Shown here one piece after another: positions 41,601 through 56,600 of a stretch of 64,000 nt of DNA. The stretch is taken from positions 169,980-233,979 of the forward strand of contig NW_019773559.1 of assembly GCF_001039355.2 (NCBI RefSeq). The letters run 5' to 3'. A program made the position numbers and the translations under genes. Numbering within the stretch: the first letter of the stretch is position 1; the number at the start of each line of letters is the position of its first letter. Origin of the DNA: Lingula anatina (taxonomy: Eukaryota; Brachiopoda; Lingulata; Lingulida; Lingulidae). The notes under the pieces are model-generated. The model saw nothing but the letters and a program-made list of their open reading frames with translations, was not told where the DNA came from and did no database searches.

Positions 41601-44600
41601 CACATTTTTAGTCATATGATGGGGTTTTATACTGAGGCAGAGTAAATTGTTACCCGGAACTCTTTTACCTAGCCATAAAAATCAAGCTTGCCTAAAGAAA
41701 GAACGTCAGACCATTATTTCCGACTCTCAATACAAAATGGTGCTTTCTGATAATGAATACAGTGATAAAAGGGACCTGCATGTACTGTTAACAAAGTTTA
41801 TGGAAATATTTCTCTTGAGGTTGTAATCTTTTTCATATAAATCAAAAAACTACTTCCATCAAATCGCTTTCTAGTGGCCCGCTGACCCCTAAATTGCTAA
41901 ATTATAATTTCATTATGGCCAGAGCTTTTTGTGCAGCAAACCTTTTAAGAGTTGAAGGTGGGAGATTCATTTCTCACATAAATCATGCGATAAAAGCACT
42001 GAAGTAACAAACATGCTCATGAAATTAATCTGTAATAAAAGCTCACAAATCAGATAAATTGGAATTAATTTTACATTGTTGAAGTGAGTCACCATTCTCT
42101 GTCTTTTCTTGTTAAAGTGGTAGCTGCCTCTTTCTTTATCTCTCTCTATACCAGTGTGGTCCTTTAGTTGAAATTCTATAGATTTTTATTGGGCAGTGGT
42201 CAAGTTTACCTGAAGATTTATATGATCTTATTCAAAGTTAATACAATACAGTCAGTGAGCCTTGATTTTGAGATTATTAAAACCATAAACATCATTGGAG
42301 ATTACAGTCTTTAAGTTGATTTTTTTTTCTTGTTAATGGCATTGTTTTGTTGCCAGATTTGATTTCAATGTTTTTAAAACTTCACTGTGTCTGGGCTGCT
42401 ATTTGCATGTTTTTCTGATCCAAAGTCCTGTTTCTGTTATGTTTTCATGGTGTGTTGTATTTATGTGATTATTATTGGGTTCACTGCCATTGTCTCTGGT
42501 ATACTACCTACTGTGTCTGTTTGGAACAATAGTCCAAAAGTTTGATTTTGTGTGCACAATTATGTTGTTTTTTCATCAGTCACAAATTTTTGAAGGCAAG
42601 ACTAGTTAAGAAGTTAAGAGCTCATAAACACACATTATTTGAAAACTTTCCTTTCATATATAATTCCCTCTCTCTCCCCTCCCCCTCCCATATATCATAT
42701 AACTTGTTATACAATTAGTGTGCCTTGGTTCTGATATTAAAACCACAAACACAAAGTCTTTGGGTTGAATATTTTTAGTTAATCATTATAATATTATTTA
42801 TTTATTTCAAAATTTTATAGTTTTACATTTAAAGAACAATCCTGACTGTAGACTATTGTCTTTGTCTCTGCAGGTAGAGGCAGTGGACCAAGACATAGGC
42901 AGGAACAGCAAGGTGCAGTACAGCATCATCAGTGGTGATGACGGCAAGTTTCATATCAACAGTGCGACGGGAGAGCTTTCTCTTCAGCAACCCCTCCAGG
43001 AGAGTGACCAGAACCACGAGTTTATGGTGTTAGTGGAGGCAGAAGACCAGGGTGAGGGGAATACAGTGGAGACCTCTTTTATATATTTTATACTGTGAAC
43101 TTCACAATTATTTGACACAGGAAAGCTGTCAGAATATTTTCTATCATGCTATATATATTTCATTCTTAAAAATTTCGTATGGCAATTTTTGTTTTTACTT
43201 AAAGTTATCTGTAGTGCAATTCCATTTTAAAAGTATTTTCAGATTAAAAATAAATGCTGTAATTAGAATTACAAAGAAAATTGCTTCATAAAACGAGATA
43301 AGAATTATTATCACCAGTGCTTCAGAAAGAAAGTTGGAAATGTTCTGGATCTATCTGAAAATCCAAATCTTTGGATGCTGTACATAGTCGCTTGGACTCA
43401 GATTCAGTTGCAGGCCTAGGGCATCGCATTTTCAGGATTTTTTCTATAAGAACCACTTTCATTTCTATTCTAAGAGTGTATGTCACTAGATAATAACATA
43501 TTTTGTCAACTCCATAGGAGAAGATGTCCAACTGAGGTCCCGTGTAGTTGTCCCCATCCGCGTGATCAGTCAGGCCACGCCCGTATTTGATGACACATTT
43601 TACTCAGTCTCTGTACGTGAGAACACCCCAGTAAACAGCGTCATCTTCACTCTGGAAGCTAAGAGCCCCAACAACCAGAAGCTGATCTATTCTATCACCA
43701 AGGGCAATATCTACGACGAGTTTGCTGTCAACTTTAGTATTGGTAAGTATTGATCACAATTACACTGTCACACTGTCATTGTAACATGACACTGCTATTT
43801 AATATGCACACATAACTCACAATTGATGTCAATAGCCTAGAATTCGGTATAATCTGGGTATAGCCAGTATTCCTAGAAATATGAAGAGAGTTAATCTAAT
43901 GACTTTAATGGCAACCTGGGGGGGATGTCTTTTGTTAGACCTCTTATAGAAGACACTTAATGAATCACAACTAATGATTCTGCACCTAATGCTGTGCACA
44001 CTTTTACTAGGCGTAAGAAAAAAAGGGGGGGTGTCACAAAATTTTTGCATCTGATGGCTAATATAGACTTTAGGTAGTTTTATCAGGGGTGTAATTAACT
44101 CAGTTTTAGTATGAGTCGTAGCTTGTTGGACTGAAATAAATTAAATTAGCTGTCAATTTTGTAGGGTTGATATTGTTTGCTAACAATTAGAAAATGATTT
44201 ACAAACATTGTTAAGATTTAGAGAGATTTCACCCACAAGATAATCAATACATACTTTTGAAAGAGTCAGATTTCTACCTATTCTCCAATTTATCTTCATC
44301 TTTAATGTTTCCAATTGTCACATTCCTCAGTCTCTTGTTCATTCATGGAATTCATAATTGGCATTGATTTTTTATTTCACACATAAGGGAATTGGGAATG
44401 TGTAATTACAGCTACGGTAGAAGCCAACCGTAATTAAATGCTGAGTCATCGTACACTATCTTCATTTAATTGAGCTTAAATCTAGGGAGAGTACACAAAA
44501 TCAATGTTTTCACATAATTGTAAATATCTTTTTTCAAAATATGGCTTCATCAGTCTTGAGCAGACATTCGTATTTTGAAGCAGCTGCCCATAATATTCTG

Positions 44601-47600
44601 TACATTTTACCAGTGTTATCTCCTCCGCATGTAGTTATATGAGTTACCCAGCTAACTTAAACACCTTATCAACTTACTACCTGGCCACAGCAGGGAACAG
44701 GTTAATGTTTAATGACAACATTATCAAGCCCACCTGGACCTATGCCAGGTGTGCCTTCTGTAGATTTTTTCACATTTTAATCATTATGGACTTGGAAAGT
44801 TGAGATTGATAACAAACCATATACTAGTGCATGGTGCAAGGGGATGAGAGATTACTCTAATATTTCTATATAGTAGAGGTAGAAGGATAACAATTAATTC
44901 CAACTCTATAAGAATATTTCAGGCTCTTCCCCATGGGTTTCAATTAAGGAGTTTATAACATTTGATATGGTTATAGCTTTTTTTGTTATTTTATTTTAAA
45001 TATACTTGGTCGTGTATGTGAACAGAGAAAATTCGCTTTGATAAAACAAATAGCTTAATTGAAACCCCAATTTTTCTACCTTAACAAAAATCTTAATTTT
45101 GCTATTGTTTTGCCAGCAATTTATCTACAAATATTGCATATCTTGCATTAAATGTAAAGCATGTTTGAAATGGAATAGAAAGCTTTTGAATGCCATTCCC
45201 CCTTAATGTAATTTGTTATTTAAAGGCATGTCAAAATGTCAGTTGAATTTGTAAATAGCTGTAATTTGTATTTTGTTCTTTATTAATATTTTGAAATTGT
45301 TTTTTTTTTAAAAAGCAAGAGTGTCTGTATTAATAACTCTACAGCATGTGTTTCCGTACTCATCTATTTATTTATTTTTCTTGAAGAGATGTTTTTGAAA
45401 TTTAGTATCATGTTGCTTCTCGGACAAGCGGCTCCTTGGATTCCTATAGCATGCGTAAACAGTTTCTTGAAATCTCACTAAAAATGCATTTGAAGAGAAA
45501 AAAAATGTCGAAAAAGTCTTTTTACGCCACTATCCGAGCAGCAATCATTTGCAAAGTAAGCCGTTCTCCCCTGTTTTAGTAGTTAATTTGATATTGATTT
45601 CTTATTTGTGCCCTCTTCCTCCTCCTCTTCATTAGCTGCGGACACCATAGGCCCATGTGAGTAAGGCTGTTGAACCTTTTTCTGATTTCAACAATTTTTC
45701 CCATGTTTGCCTATATTACCAATATATCTTTCCTGTTTTATTTCTGTTAACTATTTATGTGGCTGTGGCTGCTATTTCTTTTGATTACCTGCTTCTATCT
45801 ACCGAGCTGATTACCTGCTTCTACAAATGGAGCAATGCATGATTTGCTTGCATGTACATACATATTTGCATGTGCATACGTTTTGCAATAAAGTTATTTA
45901 TTTTTTATTTTTTGCATGCTGTTAAATGTGGCTTTCTATTAAGTTTTTCGTCTTCTTGAATATGAAAGCTCCTGTTGGTTAGGAGGGGCATATTTAAACC
46001 TTTGAGTATTGTACTTTGCTCCTCAATATTGCCTTGCCCAACTTTTCATTTATATTTTATGGGTCAGGGTTCCTGTTACGGTGGATTAATTCTTAGTCAA
46101 GGTCTTCTCACTACTACTTTGACGTATTTTTAACACCCAAAGACCCAAGACACGACTTACTTAAACACAGTTTCTGGGGCAGTGAGGTGACTTGGATAAA
46201 AGCATGATCTTAATATTAAATTTGTAGCATACAGGTTAAAGGTGTTCATATATTGACCATTTAGAGGGTGTTAGAGAGAGTTTGGGTGCTGGGGCATCCT
46301 GCCTATTATAATACACAGAACATGCTTTGCACTGTTTTCCCTTAAGTTCACAATAGTGAGTCTTTGCTTTCTGCTATCTGATGGTGACTTTTGGCTTTGC
46401 TTCTGATACTGCGGTGCTGGGTTTACTACAATATATATCTAATTCTTTCCACATTTTTGTCTTTTTTTTTAATAATTGACATTAATCCACCCACTATTAA
46501 TGAATCTTAATTACAATTCAATTATATATTAAAACTTATCTGAACTAATAATGTGATGGATCAACCCAAGCCTGGTTAAATTTGGAGAACATTAGTGCTA
46601 AGAATTATTTGATGGAAAATGGTGAAATTGCTGTGTTCTTGTCCTAGAAATACACACTTGTTGATTCTGTCTCAAAATGGGCGTTTGCCAAGTTTAACCA
46701 GTGCTTGGGGATTAAAAATTCTAACCACTAACTGAATGCACTGCTATTTAACAATATATATATATTATGTTGGGGTATTACAGTGTCACAGATTAAGAGC
46801 ACAAAAAATCAAAGTAATAACCAGTCACTCAAAATAATTTTGCAAAACCTTACAGCATGTTATATAAACAGCACTGCACAATTTCCTTTTAATTCAAAAC
46901 ACATAATAACTAACATGAAAATAAAAAAGTTATATATCTCTTCCAAATAATGTATTTTATACATTGTTCTTGAATATGTCAGATGTTGAGATGTTTAGAA
47001 ATACCCCAGCAATAATATGTGTCAAAGTTAAACTTAAGCTCTTAAGTGTTAAAAAACCTAATTCTCTAGCCAAATATTACAATTTTCATTTTTTTTTTTT
47101 TTTTGTTTTTGTTGCTATTAGGTTCATTATTTTTTATTAGAACAGTAGTAGTCTTAGTATTAGAATTGTTTGATTTATTAATTAAACCCTGGTTTTGGAA
47201 AATTAACTGTGAAGTAGAATTGAATAATAAAGATCTTGGGGTACCGTTATTTTGTACTAATATTATACTAAATGGAGAAGGTTTGCACTTTAGTTCTCAT
47301 GCCCCCATTTGTAGTGCATTTCATTATTAACCAACTACAAATAACCAGTACTTGTGACACTGCGTTAAGTTACCCATTTATCAAATGTTTCATTTACAAT
47401 AGGTGCCATCATCCTGATAGACAATTTGGATGCAGAATTACGCCAAGGTTACGAGTTGACTGTGCGAGCTACAGATACCCTATCTGGAGCTTATGCTGAG
47501 GCACTGGTTGCAGTCACTGTAGTGGTGAGTAGCCTAGTCCTAGACCCCATTCCTAGAGATTAGATCGATCCAAACTAGATTGACCTATCTCCCTGGGGGT

Positions 47601-50600
47601 TCATGCTAAATAGCTGTCAGCTGAGCGGGCGTGAAAGTTAATTACCCCCTTACAGCTTGTAGTAGGTGGGACGGACATTTAAGCCAGATTATCTGACAGT
47701 AATATAGTGAGACTCCCCACGGGGATAGATCGATCTTAAATCTATGGGAATACGCCCCTAGAGGCTGAATGGAAAACAAAAAGTCACTGCCTCAGTTTAT
47801 TGAAGTCAAAGCTTTCTAGATAACAAGTGGAAAGAAGCACAGCTCTCTGATTCAGTTCATTTATTAGCGATTTTCATAGAAATACTTGTTAGAAATACTG
47901 TCATGTAATTAGTAGGTAAAATGAACATAATAATTTGTTCTAATTCTTTCAGGATGTCAATGACAAGGCGCCCTCTTTTGACAGTCTGGTATACGTGGTC
48001 TCTGTCTCTGAAGCAGTCAGCATTGGAAGATCAATCCTCGCCGTGTCGGCCTACGATGCTGACAAGACGGCACCCCATAACTTGCTGAAATACCACCTAG
48101 AAGCAGCGTCTGAAGATACCAGTGATCACGTGACAGCCTTTGACATTGACCCAAGTAGAGGGGTGATCACCACCAAGACGTACCTCGACCATGAGACCAA
48201 TCCCAAAATGCACTTTGTTGTTGTGGCAGTAGACAGTGGCTACCCAGCTCTGAGCTCCACTGCTCATGTCTACGTCACTGTCACAGATCTCAACGACAAC
48301 CCTCCAGTCTTCGATCCACAATCTTTCTCAGCCACAATTTCAGACCAGGCCAAAAGAGGCCAGTTTGTTACCATGGTCACGGCTATAGATGGTGACAGCT
48401 CTGACGCTGGGCAGCTCATGTACGCCATCGTCTCTGGAGACAAAAAAGGAGCATTCACCATTGACAGCAGCAATGGCATGATCTATCTCTCAAGTCTCCG
48501 CCAGCCCGAGCTGCAGTCTCTCTATATGCTCAACATCTCCGTCACCGATGGTGTGTTCACAAACTTTGCCAGGGTTTCCATCGATGTAAGAAACTCCAAC
48601 AACCACCCTCCAGTGTTTCAAGAATCTCTGTATGTGGTCGAGTTGGCTGAGAATGTCCCAATAGGTCACGTTGTGACCACTGTAACGGCCGAAGACCTGG
48701 ACAGTGGCTACTATGGAGCGTTAACCTATCACCTGAAGAGTGAGAAACTGAAGGAGTTGTTTGATTTGCATCCAAAAACAGGTAAAGTATAATGTAGTGT
48801 TGAAGAACAGTGTGCATGAAGAATAAAAGAATGTCAGTTACACTTTGGTGTGCATAAATATTGGCAACCAAGAATTAGGACACAGCCATGAAGATGTTTG
48901 TTAACTTCATTGTGTTTGTTAATCCAGTTGAGTGAGATATGTTTGATGGCTTGGGAATAATTTACTCTAAAAATATTGTTTCATTTCAGGTGAGATTTCA
49001 ACTTTGGAATTGCTGGATAGAGAGTTTGAGCAAGTGTACAATCTCCCCATTGTGGCAGTAGACAACGGTGGACGTGTGGGGTTCACAACAGTGAGAATCA
49101 TGGTGTTAGATGCAGATGACAACAAACCCAGCTTCTTTGCTCAGGAATATAAAGCTAATGTGTTTGCTGATGCCGCAGAGGAATCTAGTGTCATCAAGGT
49201 GAGACAATTACTGACAATGATTTATAATTTGAATGCTTAAACAAATAATTTCTGTGTGTGCGCGCGCGTGTGAATGGGAATGGGTGAATTATTGGTAAGT
49301 CTGTGGACAATTTATGTATGTTTTCCAGTCTTCTTGTGGTATTAAAGTTGAAATTCAAGGATATAAAAGATTTCAGTATCAAAAAAAAAAAAATTGTTAG
49401 CTGCATGTGTTCAGTAGGAATAAAGTTTCTGTATCACAGATGTGTATATTCAACTGCAGAATGCCATAACAAGAAGTCTTCAGACTTGATTTTACAATAT
49501 TTTACCTCAACAATTTACACAATTTGACACATTGTATCTTTGTATTACAGGTTGAAGCCTCTGATGCAGACATCACTGGGGAGGTCCAGTACAGTATTGT
49601 GGACGGGTCCAGTGCCTCCTCCCTCTTCAAGGTCCACCGTAAAACTGGAGTAGTCAAAGTAAAGAAAAGCTTAAGGGATTCAGGTTAGCCACTGACTTTG
49701 TTTGTTAGCCACTGACTATACTTGTTAGCCACTGACTATATAAAGTAACTGTTGTTAGCCAAATACTATATTTATTAGCCAAAATACTATATTTGTTAGA
49801 CACAGACAACAGTTTGGCCTGCACAAGTTGACTAGGGTACACTTTTATGAAATTAAGTTTTTAAATTGAAAACGGCATTTTATCATGGTTTTAAAATGAA
49901 GAATATTTTATCAAAACATTTCGTAGACACCATTCTGTTACCATACTGTTGAACATAATTTACAGTCTTATACGTAATTTACAAAATATTGTAACTGTTA
50001 TATTTGCTGTGTTAAATTATATCCACTGACTGTCAACACATTCTGACCTTTGTCTCTCTCTTCCTCCACTTCCAGTGAACCAGGTATTCCAGTTCTTCAT
50101 GAGAGCCAAGTCAGTAGGAGGCTCTAACACAGTCAGTGAGGTCCCCATAGAAATCCTGGTAATGGGCCCCTCGGACACTCCCCCACAGCTGGAGTCCCCG
50201 CCAGGTCCGTACTTTATAACAGAGGACAAACCTGTCGGCACGGTGGTTGCCATGGTGAATGCCAAGTCCGATGGAAACCAAACGTTGGTCTACAAGATCA
50301 TCCCTGGCCAGAGCCCGATGACCAACAACCCGGAGAAGTTTCAGATTGATGAGCAGGGGAGGATCTCTGTGAAGGAGGCTCTGGATTATGAGACCACTAA
50401 AATGTTCACCCTGCACGTGCGTGTGGAGTCCCAGACCACACCCCCTCTGGTGGCAACCGCTGAGGTCGTGGTGCAGTTACAAGATATAAATGACAACGCT
50501 CCCCATTTTGACTCCAAGCCTTACAGTATCAGCATTCCCGAGAATGCCAATATAGGCAGTAAGGTCATCCAGATCAAGGCCTATGATAATGACACTGGAA

Positions 50601-53600
50601 CCAACTCGGACCTCATCTACAGCTTCAGTAAGGACACTCAGGAAAAGGTGGTCAGTGTCTTCAGCCTGGACTCACACTCAGGGTGGATCAGTACTTTGGC
50701 CGAACTGGACCGCGAGACCATGGAGGAGTATGAGCTAGAGGTGGTGGCCGTGGACAGGGGTGTTAATGTACAGCTCAATGACACCACCACTGTCAGAATC
50801 CGTGTCACGGACATCAACGATGAGCCGCCAATTTTCAGCAAAGATGTCTACCAGGGCACTGTTCAAGAGGACGCCCTGCCTGGACAGACCATTGTTACCG
50901 TGACAACATCAGATAAAGATGAAGTTGGGATCGATGTGGTGTATTATATTACCAGTGGTGACATCTTGGGCCAGTTTAATGTGGATCGTCAAGGCCAGGT
51001 GTATGTCCGTAGAGCTCTGGATAGAGAGGAGAAATCAGAATATCGTCTCCAGGTGACGGCCACAGATGGCATGTTTGTCACCCACTGTCAGGTGGATATT
51101 ACTGTACTGGACACCAATGACAACACGCCTGACTGTGGACAGGTAAGAGAACATGGCTTCAGATGACTATGACACTGTGTGTTATTAACTGATGGAGTCG
51201 TCATACAGTTTTTTTTTCTAATAATGTGTCATGAACTATTTGACCTTTTCTGAATTTGATGCATACTTAATAAGAATCAGCTTAAAAAGGGGAATACAAT
51301 AAAAATATCCTCAACTTCATTGGATATATTAAATCTTTGTGCCATTGATAGCTCATAGTTTAAATTGATGTGTTATATTATTGTTCCTATTTTTTCCTCA
51401 GCCTCTACACCAGGTGGTGAAACCAGAAGACTTTGAGGTCGGTGGCTTTGTGGGACGTATCCAGGCAACAGATGCTGACCAGCCGGGCACGTCACATGCA
51501 CAGATAGAATATAGTCTAGAGGGCGCTGGGGCATACATGTTTGAAATGAATGAAAAGACAGGTAAGTAGGTGCTTTCAGATGTCAGTGTCAGAGGGATGC
51601 ATACTAACGATTAGATGAATTGAGTTTTTTATCTGTGGATTTACACATTTAGGTTTGATGTAAGAGAGATTTTTTCCAGTAAGGGCATTTTTGAAAAAAA
51701 AAAAAATAACTTGGAAACTGCATACTGTGAAAAATGTAAAAGTTGACTTGATTATAATTTGACAAAATGCTAGATATTTACCTCCATCAAGGACATAATG
51801 CTTTCACCTCTGATTGTTGATTAATTTGTCATCACATGTCCTTTACTCAAGAAGTTATGGATAGGTATTTGTAAGTGATTTCTTTGCTCACTGTGGGTTG
51901 GATCTTAAATCGGTGACTCTCTTCTTGTAGGTATTATCACTACAGTAGCCCCCCTGGACAGGGAGACGGCTGCAGAGTACCAGCTGATGGTGAGGGCAGT
52001 AGACAAGGGGGGAAAGTCCTGCACCACGGAGCTGTATGTCACCCTCATTGACGTGAATGACAACCCACCCAGGTTTGACAGAACTGAATACACAGTGGCC
52101 ATCCCTGAGAATGCTGAACCCAATACCCTCCTAACGCGAGTGTCTGCCATTGATAGTGATATAGGTGAGAGGAGTCTCTTGAACAGGGCTTATTTCCTTC
52201 TGGCATGGTGGATAATAGAATGCGGTTTTATATGCAATCTGCGTTGTTTCTGCTTACAATGTGATGTAATGATTCAGCTTCATGTTCTCTTTGAAAAAAG
52301 GAAACACATAAAAGTAATGATAATAAGTATATAATGTCATTGAAAGAATACAAAAGTTTTTACAAAGACTTGATATTCAACACTTGTGTCCCTCTTTCCC
52401 AGGTTTAAATCGTAAGGTACACTACCTGATGTTGGAGTCCAAGATCCCGTTCAGAATCAACCCTGACAGCGGAGTGATAAGTTTGAACAGTTCACTGGAC
52501 AGGGAGACCAAGGCCTTCTATAATGTTACAGTGTATGCCTATGATAAGGTGAGGAATCATGTTTGAATAGTATCTGGTTACTAAAGATGAAATGAAACAT
52601 GAAAATTATTTGTCCCAAACATTTCTTATTGAAATAACAAATGAGTTGTAGCCTTGTTTTGAATAAGTGAAGTTTACAGTAAAACAATTTTTACTTCAAG
52701 TCAGTATTATTCAGGCTCAGAAGATAAATACATACATTAAATAATAAAAGAAAACAAATCATAAATTTTAACTTCACACCGTCCAGGGTACTCCCAGCTT
52801 GACTTCCTCCGCGCAGCTACTGGTCAGCGTGACGGACATCAACGACAACCCTCCAGTGTTTAGTCGGTCCATGTACGCGGTGAGTGTGCGTGAGGACAAG
52901 CAGCTGACCAGTGTGGTGACCACTGTGAAGGCCACTAGCAAGGACATCGGAGAAAACGCCAGGATTGCTTACTCCATTGTGGGCGGGAACAACCAAGGTG
53001 TATTTGCCATTGACGCAGAGACAGGTGAGAAGGGGTTTGGGGTGATTATCTTAAGTCTTGTATAAAGTTTGAGGAATTTTGAATGGTGTCATTGCTCTGA
53101 GAGGAATAGAGTTTGAAAATTGCTGGATAGTGTGTGAAATGTTCCAAAAACAGACTTGAAAAAGTTATTCAGCTCCGTTGTTTTCTTCCATCTCACTATT
53201 CTTATTAAGTCTTGAAATGTTCTGGGAAGGTATTCAGAAATGCCTTGGGTTAATAAGTCTGTTTAATAAAAAAATATCCTTATAGGTATCATTTAAAGAG
53301 AGATAAAGATATTCACTGAAAATATTGAATAGTTATAATTATTTTGTAATTTATTATTCAGGTGAAATCACAGTTCGAAAGCTGCTGAACTATGAGCTGG
53401 TCAAGGAGTATGTGCTGACCGTTGAGGCCAGAGATCACGGCCAGATTCCTCTGAGTGACCAGGCGGTCGTCAGGATAAACGTGACAGATTACAATGACAA
53501 CGCTCCTATCTTCAGTGAGGCAGTGTTCAGTGTGTCTCTGAGGGAAGATGTCGATGTGGGATATAGTGTTATACAGGTAAATATAGGAATGGCACAACTA

Positions 53601-56600
53601 GCGCAATCAGCACTCTGTCACACTTAACACAATCAACACACTGTCACAACTGACACAATCAGCATACCTACACCCAACACAATCAACACACTATCACAAC
53701 TGACACAATCAGCATACCTACACCCAACACAATCAACACACTGTCACAGCTGACAATAATTCTGTCACATCTGTGACACACAAGCATAGCAGACCACAGA
53801 ATAACACCCCCACCATCTGTTCAGCCTCATAGTGACACTTCTTCTTGCTGTATTCAGGTGCAGGCTGATGACCGAGACAGTGGCGAGAATGCTGCCATCA
53901 CCTATGCCATCACCAAGGGGGACAAACTGGCTCAGTTTAAAATTAACCCCAAGACAGGAGAAATAAAGGTTCAGGAGGCTCTAGATAGAGAAATGGTAAT
54001 TACTATAGTGTTATATTCAGGTTGTGAATGAATTTTTGTCTTGAAGTTCTAACTGATTTTCTCCTGCGAAATGTTGATATCACACTTATAGCTTACATTT
54101 AATGGCAAGATTGAATTAATAAGTAAATTGTGCAATGTACTTGAATAATTATCAGTTTTGGAACTTCATTACTGTAGCTGCGCTTATCTGGATTGTCACT
54201 GTTTGGTGCTGCCACCTAGTGGTCTGATATGAAGGCAGTATTATAAATATGTCATATTAAATCTCACCTCTTCAGATTCCCAAGTACAGTCTTGAAGTGA
54301 CCGCCACTGACCAGGGCAGTCCACCCCTGTCCACTAATGTAGTGGTCATTGTGGAGGTGGGCGATGCCAATGACAACCCACCAGAGTTCTCTCAGAGCAA
54401 TTACACAGCTGTGGTACAGGTAAAGTGACATGTTTTTATTATTTTATTCACCATGGGGGAGGGGTGCAGGATGAGAAGTGGTCTTCTTTCATAGGCTGGA
54501 GAGACTAATTCTTTGTAAAGAAGTATTCTGTAGAGGCTGTTTCAAAAGGTTCAGCATAAGATAGCAAATCTGGAAATTGATAAAGGGTGTATTTTTTAGG
54601 CTATAGAGGAAATACCAAAAGAGGATTTGAAATAATACCTTTTAAAAGAAAAAAACTATGTACTAGTGCTGATACTTTTGTTTGAACAGTATCTGTATTG
54701 GAATGAATTTATTTTGATAATTATGATTTAAAGATATATGATATATTTTCACTTCACAAATAAACAGATTCTAATATAAGGCATGATGATGCGATACCTC
54801 ACTTGAGAATCGTGACTGGCCATGCTTCCTGGCTTTAACTTGCAGATTAACAGAGTTTTTTTAGCTCGGGCTATGAACAACTTCACAGCCGCCTGAGAAT
54901 GACTGGTTATAATCCAAATATTTCTATAGTGTTCTAGTGAATGGTTTTGTTCAACATAATTACATGCTTTGAATTAAAGAATGTATCTTGATTACCAGTA
55001 CTTTTAGTGGTACAAGTAGAAAACTCCACAAATTTTGTTTTCGTTTGCTTCCCTTTCAACCTCAAAAGGTTGACGAGACGGGTAGGAGTGTACGACGTCG
55101 AGTGCTCGCAGACACCCAAGCAATCAGAGTATGTTCATGCATGCGTGCTCATGCATTTGCACGTCTTGCATTTCACTCAGGGCTGTGTGAAGTCACCATG
55201 TTTTGTGTTGTCACCAGGCGTTTGTTTGTGTTGTCACCATCTGTTGTATGGCGTCACTTTTGCATCTCGTGGTCTTGAAAGCTTTATGTTATAATGTCAC
55301 CTGCAGCGATGTCACAATGCTTTTTATTAGTTTCTGCATTTTGTGAATGATGTCAGTGGATGCCTGATCACAAGAATGTCTGAAATATTAACATTTTGCT
55401 TGTTTTTTATTGTTGTCACATTTCATGTCACATATTTGGGAATGAGAACTGTTGTATTGTAACACCACCTGATTTTGGAAATTATATTTTAAAAACTGTT
55501 GTTGATTAATTGCAAAGATAGACTTGTTTCTTATACACTATGCTCCAATATGTCTCAGTGCAGATTCAAACAAATGACATCAATGAACATGCTTGGTATA
55601 TTTCTTTGCTCTGATTCAGATCATCTTTTGGCAAATCAAACACATTTCAATACATAATACTCTCATTCCTGTTGATGTTGTTGTTTCACTGCATTATAAG
55701 GTTTTGTTCAGAAAGTAAGATAAAATTGAATCTATTAGTTTGAGCATATGTAAGGGATAGTTACTTGCTTATTCATTATATCTATTCTCAGTTTAAAAAA
55801 GTCTTTAACCTGTTATTATTTTTAACACATGATATCTGTGTTCTAAATAATAAAAGAAATATGTAGTACTTTGTCTTGAATGAAATAATAGATGTATAGT
55901 TAATATGTTAGTGTGAATGAATGTAATGTAGGTGTAGTTATGTGTAAATAGGTCAGATGTGCAAATTAAGTACATGTTGTTTTTTAAGCATGTTTGTTAG
56001 AATGTATGTGTATGTGTATGTGTATATGTGTGTGCATGTTAAATATGCAGAAGTACTACAGTTTAGTTTTATGCTTAAATTTGCAGGTATGAGTTTCTTT
56101 GGGGATCTCCGTAGTACCAGAATACTTTTTTTTTCACAAAACAAATCTTTTACCATAGATAAGAAATTAAACTTGATCAATCTGAAAACAAGAATTGGCA
56201 AGAAAAACTACATTTGCCAGAGTTATATCTCTTTCGTTGATATAAATTTTACAGTAAAACCTTTTTGATTTTGTAGGAGGATCGTGAGGCAGGATTTTCC
56301 ACATTGAGGTTCATAGTAAGTGACCAGGACACCAGGATTAATGGGCCGCCGTTCACTTTTAACATCATTGAAGGAAACTACAACAACGAGTTCCGCATCA
56401 ACGACAATGGTGTGTTGATCACCACGGCAACGTTTGACCGCACAGTACAAGATGTGTACGATTTGATAGTGCGGGTCCATGATAACGGCACTCCTCGCTT
56501 GTTCTCCGACACCTACGTCACTGTGAGGATCATTGAAGAGCCGACCTATCCGCCTCAGATTACCCCACTGACATTATCAATTAGCTCATACTTGGATGAG

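Noticed and set aside
53590-53756. CRISPR-like array of repeats and spacers
   Set aside because: Units are irregular, spacers are themselves repeated and the locus is an intron of an animal gene; it is a minisatellite.
54988-55294. Overlapping open frames in intron 23-24 as a possible extra exon
   Set aside because: Exons 23 and 24 join exactly in phase and in family sequence (VVQ followed by EDREAGFS), so no residues are missing.
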